Shown: positions 46,841-57,330 of the stretch, in pieces
Numbering within the stretch: position 1 is the stretch's first letter
Layout of the letters: the number at the start of each line of letters is the position of its first letter
DNA from: Eucalyptus grandis
Lineage: Eukaryota; Streptophyta; Magnoliopsida; Myrtales; Myrtaceae
Direction: 5' to 3'
DNA: 64,000 nt
NCBI RefSeq assembly: GCF_016545825.1
Contig: NC_052621.1
Location: 6,968,199-7,032,198 of the forward strand
Notes under the pieces: model-generated
What the model saw: the letters and a program-made list of their open reading frames with translations, nothing else
Database searches by the model: none
What the model was told of the DNA's origin: nothing
Made by a program: the position numbers and the translations under genes

Positions 46841-47217
46841 ACTTCACGCTTTGGCAAGAAAGGAAAGCTGAGTCCAAGGTACATAGGTTCCTTTGAGATT
46901 CTAGAAAGAATAGGAACTCTAGTGTATCATCTTGCATTACCACCGAGGTTGGCGCAAGTGCATGACGTCTTTCACCTATTGATGTTGAGGAAGTATGAAC
47001 TTGACCTGACCCACATGCTAAATTCTGAGGAACTAGGTGTGGACGGCAGAGTGCTGTATGTAGAAAGATTGAATCATTTCGTAGATCGCAAGGTATAGGT
47101 TCTGCCCACCTAGATGATTCGGTTGGTTAAAATGGTCTAGCAACACCACGGCACAGAAGGAGCAACCTGGGAAAGTGAAGATTTGATGAGACAACTGTAC
47201 CCCTATCTTTTTGTTTA
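46832..47217 (+). pseudogene. Chromovirus integrase C-terminus
   Basis: RFGKKGKLSPRYIGSFEILE, LALPPRLAQVHDVFHLLMLR and, after two stops, EGATWESEDLMRQLYPYLF form the C-terminal end of a Tekay/Del-type integrase with its chromodomain-related tail, ending 55 bp before the LTR. The frame's ATG at 46832 lies in the TAT LTR, so the 46832-47098 ORF is an accidental fusion. The rest of gag-pol is absent. Known role of this tail: substrate binding and chromatin targeting of integration. Confidence 0.85.
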
Positions 47218-47258
47218 AAGATTTGTAATGGTTTAAATTTTGAGGACGAAATTGTTAT

Positions 47259-47272
47259 AAGAGGGAAAGAGT
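47259..47272 (+). other. Polypurine tract of the Tekay-type element
   Basis: AAGAGGGAAAGAGT directly before the LTR start at 47273, preceded by TTTTGAGGACGAAATTG, the usual motif at the end of chromovirus internal regions. Confidence 0.85.
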
Positions 47273-50200
47273 TGTCACATCTTGAATTTCCAATTCTGTT
47301 TTTCATTGAATGAATCAGTCTTTTCATTGCCATACATATAGTTCTATTCTTTGAGCTAATCACTCATGAGATAACTAGTCTGTCTGGTGAAGTTGTTAAG
47401 GGATTTTAATGCAATAAATATGAGAATTTGACTAGAAATCGATTGCTCGACTGTGCTAGTTTGCCAAGGTCATTATGGCACAGTTAAAAATTGATTAGAG
47501 ACTAGAGATAGATCGACTCAACTGAGATATGTAATCAAAGTGTGGGGGATTCCACCTAATTGCAAAATTCTCGTCAATCGGCACTAGACCGATTTTTGTT
47601 GTTGTTTTGGTACCCTATGCCCGCATTTGAAACCTTGAGATTTTTAAGACAACTGAGAGTTATCAATTTGTCGAAGATGTGTGGCTCGAAAATAATTGAC
47701 CATGGATCAATTGCACTAAAAATTTCTAAAAGCTACTCGGTAGGCTAGGTTATGCTAAAATCACGTAAGATTAAGATTAACTGCAAATTTGAACCCAATT
47801 TTAGAAATTGAAAGTTTTGTCATGTCACGATTTATTTTAGGACCATCGACTCATCCTCCAAAGATTTTTCTACAAACCAAGACTTTTGGCGAAAATATAA
47901 TATAGGGCCATTTTTTATCAGAAAATTCGAGGGACCGTTTCTTATCATGTTTTTGGCATGCGAGTTGGTTCTATTGGTGAGAAAAATGTTAATTTTATTG
48001 AGGACACATTGGTGGAATTAATGGCGACTGAATTGAATTCAATTTAAGGAGAATTGGTTCAATTTGGGGGAATTTGTGTGCAAATCTGTAGGCCATGGTT
48101 CCCATAACCTTTGGACCACTTCATTGGCTTGCTAGGGAAGTTTTTGGGATGGCAAGGAGCCATGGATGACAGCCATGGTGGAAGGGACCTTTCCAAGAGA
48201 CGAGGATAGAATGGAAGCCAAGAGGGACCCCCTAAACCTTATGTTGTCCCCTTCTCCTTTAGCAAAACACATTTCCCCATTGTAGACAATTTTTGAAGCT
48301 CTAAAAACTAGAGAAATCTACTAGCTTCCCCCCTGCCGTCGCAAACCACCCGTCGAGCTCCCTGCCATCCCCGCTTGCTGCTCACACGCTGTCGCACCTC
48401 TGCGCCATCCCGCGTCCCTGCTCGAGCTTGCGTCCGTCACTCGTCCCACTCTAGCCGTGACCCTAGCCATGTCCTCAAGCCTCCCTGGTCACCGTAGGGC
48501 TCAATCGGAGCCCCATCGATGCCGTCTAGCGGCTGCTGTCACTCGCTGTTGCCTTTGCTTGCCGCTACAGCCTAGCCCGCCCATCTATTGCCGTTTCTAG
48601 CTTTGGTTCCAGCTTGCTCGATCCTTGGATAGGACCGAGCAGCCTAGCTAGCCATGAGCCTTCATGGGCTCTTTTGGGCTGCTTCGGGCCTTGTCGGGTG
48701 TTGCCGCCATAAGGTTTGTTGCTCGTCTCCGCGACGTCGTTGCCGTGGACTCATTGAATCGCAAAACTGGTGAGTTTACTCACTAAACTCTACGTAGGGA
48801 TTTGATGATGCATAAGGGTTGATTAGTTTAGGCTAAATATGGTTTATGTGAATAGTTAGAAAGGATTAGCAATTTAATTATTCGTTTATGCATGTTAGGT
48901 CGTTAGAACGGCTTAACTAGAGACTAGATAGATTGTGCTATTTATCTAGACTGGTTCGGAAATTTTCCAGGCCCATTTCGGTGTTTAATTAGGCATTTAA
49001 TTGCATTTATTTAATTATTTTTGGTATTTATTTAATTAGAACGGCTTAACTAGAGACTAGATAGATTGTGCTATTTATCTAGATTGGAATTCTGTGGAGA
49101 TTGCAATGGTATGCTTGGTTTATTTAATTGAGTGATAGTTTGTGCATTTAGTGCTAATTTGTGTGGATTGAGTGAAATTGGTAATATAGGGTATTTATCC
49201 CAAAATTGTGTAATTTCGGTTTTTAATAAAAAAAAATATTGAGTGTCGGTTTACAACGCCAAAAATATCTTTGTGGATTATTTGAATAGTGGGATTTTTT
49301 TTAAAAGAAAGATATTGCACGTCGGCTTGTGAGAGTAGTATACTATATCAGGCTATGAGCATGATATGTTAGCTTGTGAGAGCAGTATACCTTATCAGTT
49401 TATGTGAGCAATGATTGTTTATCAGCTTGTGAGAGTAACAATCCGTATATCAGCTTGTGCGAGCTACTATCTATCTATATCAGCTCGTGCGAGCTACTGT
49501 CTATCTATATAACAGCTTGTGAGATCTAATACTGTATATACATCAACTTGTGTGAGCAGTAATTAGATCAATTGATTAATAGATGGTAATAATTGATAGA
49601 TTGTACTGAATTGATAGATGGTATCGAATTAATAGATAGTATTGATTGATGATAGTGTGGATCATATCGATTGTGTTGAATTGAGTTGATTGACTGAGTG
49701 GATTGATGGATTGAATTGAATGGATTAGTTGAGTATATGAATCGTACTGATTTACAGGAAAGAACTGAGGCAAGGTAAGTCCTCTGTCTTGTGTGTGCAT
49801 AGATTGCCTTTAGGCGTATTTCCTTCATAGTCGGAGTTTAGGAGGTGAATTTGCCGAGACATTGTTTCATCTTGTCGTGGGTTCAACCTTTTCAGGTACT
49901 TAGATGGCGGTTCCTCCATAGTGTTTTGGCTTGCCCAAGAGGGTCACCGAATTGGTCTCTGAGATTCCTCTTCCCGGGGGCCAAGGGGCCTAGGTCTATC
50001 AGCTTATGAGGACCATTGTCTGGGTTGATGTGGGTCTATGTTGGGGGGTACCCAATCAATTCAAAGCATGGTATCATCACGGGCAAAATGGACCCAGAGA
50101 AGGTCCCCTACAGGATTCTGAGATCCTTGTGTTGGTGTTAGAAATCGCTTTTGGTCGCTTTTGGTGAGGGTATAGCTAACCCTCCTGGTGGTGCGGTAAT

Positions 50201-50516
50201 GGACCCAAGTTCCCAGGAGAGCTCAGGGATTTTAGCTAGGGATTCGAATGCCTAGAGGACTTGTGGACTTTTCTACTTTTGTAGACTTTTGCCTATAGAC
50301 TAGTATTGTAAATAAACTAGTTAGCTATGTATAAAGATGCGTTATGGTTGTGAAATTGTGGTCCTATTTTTCTATCCCATCTTTGTGCTGTCTGGGGATT
50401 TATTTATACGCTTCCGCATGCGCATTAAAATGAATGGGTTGGCAACGCGTCCTGGGACATCGCAATTTAATTGACCTCCGAAGGATGGGTACGCGCTCGA
50501 AGATCGGGGCGTGACA
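47273..50516 (+). repeat. 3' LTR of the Tekay-type element (3244 bp), subfamily II
   Basis: TGTCACATCTTGAATTTCC to CGGGGCGTGACA, anchored by the adjoining PPT and integrase end, so orientation and boundaries are the best in the window. Order: GC-rich part (48300-48740), donor-like ACTG|GTGAGTTTA at 48770, AT-rich part with a 50 bp duplication (48903 and 49036), repeat block (49325-49560), micro-segment 49758-49774, GTAAGTCC, acceptor at 49895 and an ATG (49904) that is closed after five codons. Confidence 0.92.
49758..49895 (+). other. Candidate micro-exon and intron in the LTR
   Basis: TTTACAG precedes a 17 nt segment (GAAAGAACTGAGGCAAG, 49758-49774). A strong donor-like GTAAGTCC follows, then 121 bp to an acceptor-like CCTTTTCAG (49895). 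The same order and spacing occur at 63135-62995 (17 nt, 124 bp), 18869-19003 (16 nt, 119 bp, donor mutated), about 3672-3539 (118 bp) and, partly, 27568-27586. Splicing is inferred only. Confidence 0.5.
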
Positions 50517-53015
50517 GAAATTGATACCTCCATATTTCATGTTTTCACCTAAGTAGCCTCAAGGTGACTTGCGGTATATATATTTGCATTTCTTAGTTCA
50601 ACCGATAAGAGAATTGGCTGAGACTCGCCTCTCGTTGGAGTAAGGTGAAGATCAGCCTCAACTAGTAATTTGCTCTTTCGTGTTGCTAAGAAATGCAAAT
50701 AAATTTTTGCAAACGATATTAAAAGTTGGGAAGTTTAGTAAAAAATAAATGTTGGCAATAATTTCCAACGAGAGTTGTTTAAATTAATACTATGGGGTAA
50801 TTTTTGTTTGGTTGAACTATGTGGTAACTTAATAGGAGAAAAATTAGTGATGATTCATACTAATTTAGATTGGGAATCTCAAAATGGAGCTGTTAAGTGA
50901 AAAAGGTTCTAATCAAGCCTAATGAAAATTGGTAACTTCGTAAAAAGTTGTACAATTGATAAAAACAATTAAACTCTAATTAACTTAAATAAAAGTTTGT
51001 TTCCCAAAACTAGTTGTCAATTTAGTATGACAAAATTTGGTAAATTATTTTAATTTAGATTTGTAATTTCATTTAAGAGTTGATAAGTTTGAATGATGGC
51101 AACTTATGCAAATAAAAGTTTGTAAGTTAGTATGTAGAGAATTGCCAATTCACAAATTGTCAAAAAGTCGTTAATTTCATAAAAAGAATGGTAATTTGTG
51201 AACAATTTACTATAAACAAAAGTCACCGATCATTTTATTTGTCCACTGTTTTTTTAACGTCGACTAACATTTATTGAAATTTATTAGCATGGATAAAGAA
51301 ATTCAAATGGAAAATTTAAATTTTGTTGGCTAATGACTAGTCAATTGCTCATATACAATTGCGCCTTATGAGGTTTTCAGTCCCAAAATGAAATCTTTGG
51401 GATGGATAGATGTGCATTTTTCTCATCTTAAAACACATGCAAATAAGCAACAGACAGGGTCTGGGAATATCAACATCTTCTATCCTTGGCCTGGATTGGT
51501 TCTAAGTGTCTATCCTTCCTCTGTGTCCGTATAAGTTTAGATCCATGAGATTATAAACCAGATTGTGTCTGCAAGGTCATTCCACAGTCTGGATTAAATG
51601 AATGGGTGTATTAAAGAGAGGTTTTCATAAGGATGAGAAAAGTACAAGCACAGCATTATGAGTGACAAAATAATTAGGGGTAAATGTGTTGAAGGGCTAT
51701 CTGTTTGGGGTTTTTGATAATATATACCCAAAGTCCTATCGTAGTAAAGTGTTTTACCTATGAATTATGTGGCTGACATAGTGTAATTGGTTAATCACAT
51801 GTCTTGCATAATTTGTATTGTCAATGACTCTTCACGCGATTTACTTCACATATTGTTGCCATGGGATGCATCCCATGAATGACAACCATCGGGACGAGGT
51901 TTTGCTAGTTATTACACTACCTATATATTTAAGCCGGATATATCATTAGTCTCCCTTATGATATTTTAAAATTACCCTCCCCTCAAAATTAAAAATACTC
52001 ACTGTCCTCTCTTTCATCAAGTTAAAGCCCAATTCACACATGCACGAATAATCACTCAATTCTTTAAAAAAAAAAAATTAACTCCTTCCTTTCCACATTA
52101 TCCACTCACGATCACGCCTCATCGCTGGTTTAAACCACGGATTTGCAATCTCTGAGAATGGCTACTTCATTCTAAATCAAGCGCCTGCAATTTTGGGCAA
52201 ACTCAAGCCCAACAAAGTCCACGCACTAACTCCCGCCCCAACTATTCTTTGTTATTTGTCAATTAGTAACTGTCAACTTGCAATTTGATGTGCCCGAAAG
52301 ATTTCTGATTTCTTGTTTGCTTGAACAAGAGGGTGCCTCTTCTTTGCTTGAACAGAGAGGTCTCATGGATTTTCGCAACTTCCTCATTGATGTTGGTCAT
52401 ATTGACTTTCTAATTCTGTTCTGGCCAGCTTTCTAAAACTTGCAAGTGTGCGTGATTATGTACACAGCCATTCCACAACTAAATGTGATGGAGGGAAAAA
52501 TCAAATTTTTTTAGCGCATGGCCACAGCAGCCACCTGATCAATCGTTGTCTGAGTGAAGTAATAGTATGGATGAACCCACCGATCAAGTCTGAGTTTTGT
52601 GCAGAGCTTCTTGAAGATTAGAATCAAGCTGGTGAAAAATCCAAGGATCAATAGGAGTTGTTAGAGTTTGCTCATAATCTCTCACAAGAATGTGTGGAAC
52701 AGCCTCTGCTGGGGAAAGCACTTGACACCCGAAGAAATGGATTCGAGCCTCGGATTGTGATGTTTTCTCATTGTTTTGGTGAAGCCCGTGGGGTGACATT
52801 GCCTGCTAGACGGTATGAAAAGATTGAGCGACTACTTAAAGGATATGGATTTAGTTCATGGACAGACTTGTGAATATTATAGATGGCTCATGTTAAAGAT
52901 CGGTCGCTAGAGCTTTCATTTGGTCTCCATTGATCCAGGAAACACTCAAGTGAAGTATCCCCAGCATCTTCTACCAGATGCAAAATCAACATCCCATGTT
53001 TGTTTCAGTTAAGTG
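50517..53015. other. Unassigned DNA between two LTR regions
   Basis: AT-rich low-copy-looking sequence. It holds a hairpin (50581-50701), a degenerate inverted copy of the AAACCCC-type repeat around 51660-51830 (minus), and a 71-codon plus frame at 52658-52873 with an overlapping minus frame. Neither frame has recognisable content. No gene is assigned. Confidence 0.45.
50581..50701. other. Hairpin-forming inverted repeat (121 bp)
   Basis: TATTTGCATTTCTTAG (50581-50596) is perfectly complementary to CTAAGAAATGCAAATA (50686-50701). The pairing extends inwards imperfectly (CAAC, CGAT/AAGAG against CTCTTTCG, GTTG), giving a stem of roughly 35-45 bp. It could be a small MITE-like foldback or a miRNA-precursor-like hairpin. 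Confidence 0.6.
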
Positions 53016-53508
53016 TGTAACACCCCGAACCCTTCGCAGGTCGTTACCAGTGCCGATGTTACACTTTATTACCTTTCTTTCTTTTTCTTTCAAACAAGCG
53101 TCCTAATTTGCAGACACATTTTTTTTTTTTAAAAAAACAATCGGTCTTAACGCGACTCATAGCGGAAGCAAATTAAACATCACCATCTATCCCCCTACCA
53201 ATCCATGATACAAATACACACCAGCTAAACATCAGGATTTTATAAACAACTTCGACACTTTGCTTACATACATATATAGCAAGATGGGATTCCTTTCGGG
53301 TCGGTACAACAAAAGGAAAGGCTAGGACTCAGCCACGTCCAGCCTAAAACCTCAAAAGGAAACATCGACCCTCAACATCATGCGAGCACAAAAACCCCCC
53401 CATCGAAAGTGTTGACTATCTACATAAAAAAGAGATCCAGCTCCTACTCATCGTGCGCAGGTCTCACCCCCAACCCGGTGCATCAGGCGGTGGCGGCGGC
53501 AGCATCCC

Positions 53509-53715
53509 TCACATAGCTCCATCCCGACGAACGTGCACAGAAATGAACTCTTGTATGACAGGGCCCCCAGCTAGGCCGATATCATACATCACTAGACATC
53601 GCACTCGGATAAAAGTCAGTCCGGGAACAGAGGGACAATCTATCTCCGCACACTCGACCTCTACATCGGACGGTAGACCATAAAACACACCACGCGTGAC
53701 GGCAGGAAGCGGCAT
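53509..53715 (-). CDS. LTR-encoded small ORF (68 codons)
   Basis: Starts with the first ATG, ten bases after an acceptor-like ATTTCAG, and ends at a stop 490 bp before the LTR end. The product (MPLPAVTRGVFYGL... ending VHVRRDGAM) has no recognised domain. Its position equals that of the ORF in the Tekay-type LTRs, but the sequence is not clearly related. A chance ORF remains possible. Confidence 0.35.
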   Translation of the reverse strand: MPLPAVTRGVFYGLPSDVEVECAEIDCPSVPGLTFIRVRCLVMYDIGLAGGPVIQEFISVHVRRDGAM

Positions 53716-53725
53716 ATTGGCTAAT

Positions 53726-53834
53726 CTGAAATGTTATCCCCAAAAGGGGTGAGTACAACCACTCAGCAGATAGGGAAATCCAATAACAACCCAATGCATC
53801 ATGCATATTATCATACACGGCAGGCATTGCTTAC
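53726..53834 (-). other. Candidate intron in the 53016-56827 LTR
   Basis: AAAAAG|GTAAGC to ACATTTCAG, 109 bp, immediately upstream of the ORF. It parallels the 118-124 bp intervals in the Tekay-type LTRs. Confidence 0.4.
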
Positions 53835-53859
53835 CTTTTTGATGTCATACGTATTCATG

Positions 53860-54335
53860 CATCATCATATCATCATCATCACCATGCATATCATTATGCA
53901 TATCATCATGCATATCACCATGCATATCATCATCATCATCACCATGCATATCATCATGCATACCATATCATAGGTGATCATCATACCACATCACATCTCA
54001 TCATCATCATGCATCATCATGCATATAATATCATAAGTGATCATCATATCACATCACATCTCATGCATCATCATGCATATAATATCATAAGTGATCATCA
54101 TATCACATCACATCTCATCATCATCATGCATATATCATCATGCATACAATATCATGGGTGATCATCATATCACATCACTTCTCATCATCATCATGCATCA
54201 TCATGCATATATTATCATAAGTGATCATCATATCACATCACATCCCATCATCATCATGCATCATCATGCATATAATATCATAGGTGATCATCATATCACG
54301 TCACATCTCATCATCATCATGCATATCATATCATG
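53860..54335. repeat. CAT-rich array with ~63 bp higher-order units
   Basis: CATCAT, GCATAT and CATGCAT runs organised from 53974 in repeats starting GTGATCATCAT at 53974, 54037, 54091, 54158, 54221 and 54284 (spacings 63, 54, 67, 63, 63). The 5' part (53870-53970) is simpler. Confidence 0.93.
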
Positions 54336-56832
54336 ATTTAATTTTCAACTTCATCTTTAAATTTGATCACCACATCACCCATTTCTCAATCATCAATTTC
54401 GTCATCCCTTCGGGCAAAGACCTCCAATAGGGTTCCCAGCATTCCAGCCATCCCATGGCCACCGGGCTTCCGGCCCCCCACAGTCCAGGCATCTCGCATC
54501 TCAACTAGCATCACGAGGCATTCCCTTCGGGCAAAAACCTCCGACAGGGCTTCCGGCATTTACACTCCCTAGCCGAGCATCCCGCACCCCAAATCTTGGC
54601 ATCGCGAGGCATTCCTTTCGGGCAAAGACCTCCGACAAGGCTTCCGGCCCCTCACATTCCGGGCATCCTGAATCTCCTAGGGAATTTCGGCAATGTATCT
54701 ATACATTCCGGCCATCATCCTCCACCACAACCACTTCCTCATTTACCATCATTCACATATACCATTTCTTTATCTCAATTTAACATGGCAATTGGCATGG
54801 TATCAAACAAATCACACTTGTCATGGAATTCACACTTGCATCTCAATTCATATGTCATACACATGCCAAAACTTTATCCCATATGCATCTCAATTCAATA
54901 CATGTACAAGGACCATGTCATACGCATACCAAGACTTTATCACATATACATCTCAATCCAATACATGTGCAAAGACCTCATCACACATATGCCACACAAA
55001 TAGAATTGAATCCATGGCCAAATAAAAATCAATTTTATTTTATTATTATTTTATTATTATTTTATTATATTTATTTATTTTCATAAATAAATATTAAATT
55101 TAATATCTATGATTTTCCCAAAATCATAATATTCAAAAAATCACTAAAAAAATCAATAGGTTCACAATTTCATACAAAATTCATGGCCAAATTGAATTTC
55201 ACATAATTTCACAATTTTCACAAAATAGCACATGATATTCGGATAATAACCAGAATTGCACAGTTTCCAAATAAATTCGATTAAAATACTCATATGGCCT
55301 TCAAAAATTACGAAATTTTACAGGGTGATAGCCAAGACATTTTCGTGCATCTTCCATGAAGAACTCCAAGTAAAATTCTTTATAGATTATTTTATTCAAC
55401 CTCACGAAGCTTCTGGAACCCTTACCGCATCGTCCAGAATACACATCTCCGAATTACTAATATTTAACATACCTATCCTCTTTAGTTTCTTCTGAAATTT
55501 GGATATGTCATGTATCAAGGTGTACTTTACAAGTTTCATGAAGGGATCTAGGTTAAATAACTAAAGTTTAGTCGTCTTGTAAGTCCTTGAAGTCTCGGGT
55601 GTCTCGGAACACACCACCAGAATCAATCATCTCCAAGATCTAGCCGATTCACTAGGCTATACTCGTTCATTTCTCTTAAAATTTGATTATGTTGTATTTT
55701 AAGGTGTTACCTACAACTTTTATGAAGATAACGAAGTGAGATCTTCAAAATAAATCAACATGCAGACAAGAATCTAGCAAGAGGTCAGTGAAGATTTCGC
55801 AGATCTAGGGTCTCCGTATGATAGAACTTTGACCCCTCAAATCTCTATATTTTTCTACTAAATTTAAGTATGTAATACTACAAGATGCTAGCTTCAACTT
55901 TCATGAAGACACCGAAGCAAAAATCGGACTCCAAACACACATGCAAGCTCGAACAAGCTACTGACTTCCACAAACCGAACAAGAACAGTCACACGGCTTG
56001 AAAACAACCGACCCTTACCTCGGTTTTTCGCATTTGAAACACCTAAAATCGAACATGCAACCACCAAAACAAACATGCAAGAGAAGTTACAGACTCCACT
56101 TGCCTCTAAGATGGACAAACGACGGCGTACAGCGGACGGACACGGCGAACGGACGGCGAGACACGGCGGCTCCTCCTCGGCTCCGCCTCCTCTTCCTCTC
56201 GGCCGCTCCTCCTCTCTCTCGCACACCTCTCTCTCTCTCACGATTTCTCTCTCTGCCAAATGAGCAAAAGAACCGGCCACCCTCTCTCTCTCCTTCCCTC
56301 TTATACTCCCTAAAGCTCATGATTAACAATCATTGCTTTGCCTAAAAACTAACCAATGCATGCTCTTGCCATTTGCCACTTGTCTCATTGGGTTTTAAAT
56401 TTTGAATTTGGCTTGGGCTTGGGCTTAGGCCCATCCGGTCACTCCCCTTGGGCTGGTCGAATTCTCCTCTTGGGCTCTAATGGGCCGACTAGCTTGGCCC
56501 ACCAAGCTTTAGGCTAATGGGCCCAAGGCCCATTTAAAAAATTCAACCCCTTTTTCCTTCTTTTTTTTTTTGAAATTCTTTTTATAAATATTCTTGAATT
56601 CCAAATTTTCATCTCGGCCAAAGTCTTGGGATATTCTTGTTCATTGAAATTTAAATCATATGGCCAAGCATAGATTATTAATCTATTAAATCTAAATTTC
56701 CACAATCACAAGCACAAATCATCGAATTAAAAGACTAATGGCTAAAACATAAGCCATGGAAATTTAACACCTAATTAAAGACTTTAACACACCTTAAGGC
56801 TTGGCTTTGAATTTCTGGGATGCCACAAAGTG

Positions 56833-57025
56833 GGTGAAAGAGAGCAGTGGTAATAAATTTCTTGTCCAAGATAAGGGACACATCATTAACACTTCCGCTT
56901 AGCAAAGGAAATCGGTGTGTCACAGTGTACCTGCAGATGATACTGATGGAGTTGTGGAGTCTACTAGAGGAAAATAATGTTCAAGTGCATGAGCAATTTA
57001 TTTTAGGCAGTTACCAGTCTTGCAA
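56833..57025. other. Short unassigned DNA before the copia LTR
   Basis: Continues the target sequence interrupted at 53015. No feature recognised. Confidence 0.4.
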
Positions 57026-57300
57026 TGTTAAAGCAGTCAATAAGGCTTTTATTGCTACTAATGGCATACATGTAATTTCCAAATTAATTATGTATGCCCT
57101 AGACTCCTACTATATATAGGGCAATATCTTTTATAGTCGTAACGCTGAAGCTTGTAATAGTGATATTGATAGTAGAAGATTGCCTAGTGCAGAACCGTGG
57201 TTTTTCCCTTTTCTTGATTTTTGGGAAGGGTTTTCAATGAAAAAATTCTCACTTGTTTTCTTCTCTATTTTTTCTCTTAATGTATTTGCGTTTCTAACAA
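57026..57300 (+). repeat. 5' LTR of a Tork/Tnt1-like copia (approximate)
   Basis: Ends TTTCTAACA at 57300, just before the degenerate PBS ACTAGTATCAGAGCC (57300-57315). The start at TGTTAAAGC (57026) is my best guess, since the partner LTR is not in the window. A TATA box (TATATATAGG) lies at 57111-57120, about 190 bp before the PBS, and a T-rich transcript end precedes the PBS. Confidence 0.6.
57111..57120 (+). promoter_or_regulatory. TATA box in the Tork-like LTR
   Basis: CTACTATATATAGGGC, a good TATA consensus at a sensible place within the short LTR. Confidence 0.6.
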
Positions 57301-57330
57301 CTAGTATCAGAGCCTAGTTTTGGTGAAATA

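Larger units (their letters stand above)
53016..56827 (-). mobile_element. Solo gypsy-type LTR of another family (3812 bp)
   Basis: TGTAACACCCCG to GATGCCACA in plus coordinates, flanked by a perfect TSD AAGTG (53011-53015 and 56828-56832). On the minus strand it starts TGTGGCATCC. Order: AT-rich start, GC-rich purine/pyrimidine part (56090-56290), a donor-like CGAG|GTAAGG at 56018, a long mixed part, the CATCAT array (53860-54335), donor-like AAAAAG|GTAAGC at 53834, acceptor TTTCAG (53726) and an ATG ORF (53715-53509). No internal region is present, so the family is inferred from its general resemblance to chromovirus LTRs. Confidence 0.85.

Noticed and set aside
49568..49828. Minus ORFs of 74-86 codons rich in S, I, N and Q
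   Set aside because: They translate the ATTGAT/TTGATAG simple-repeat stretch of the LTR.
54091..54336. His/Ile/Ser-rich ORFs (HHIISSSS) around 53731-54336
   Set aside because: Products of translating the CATCAT array.
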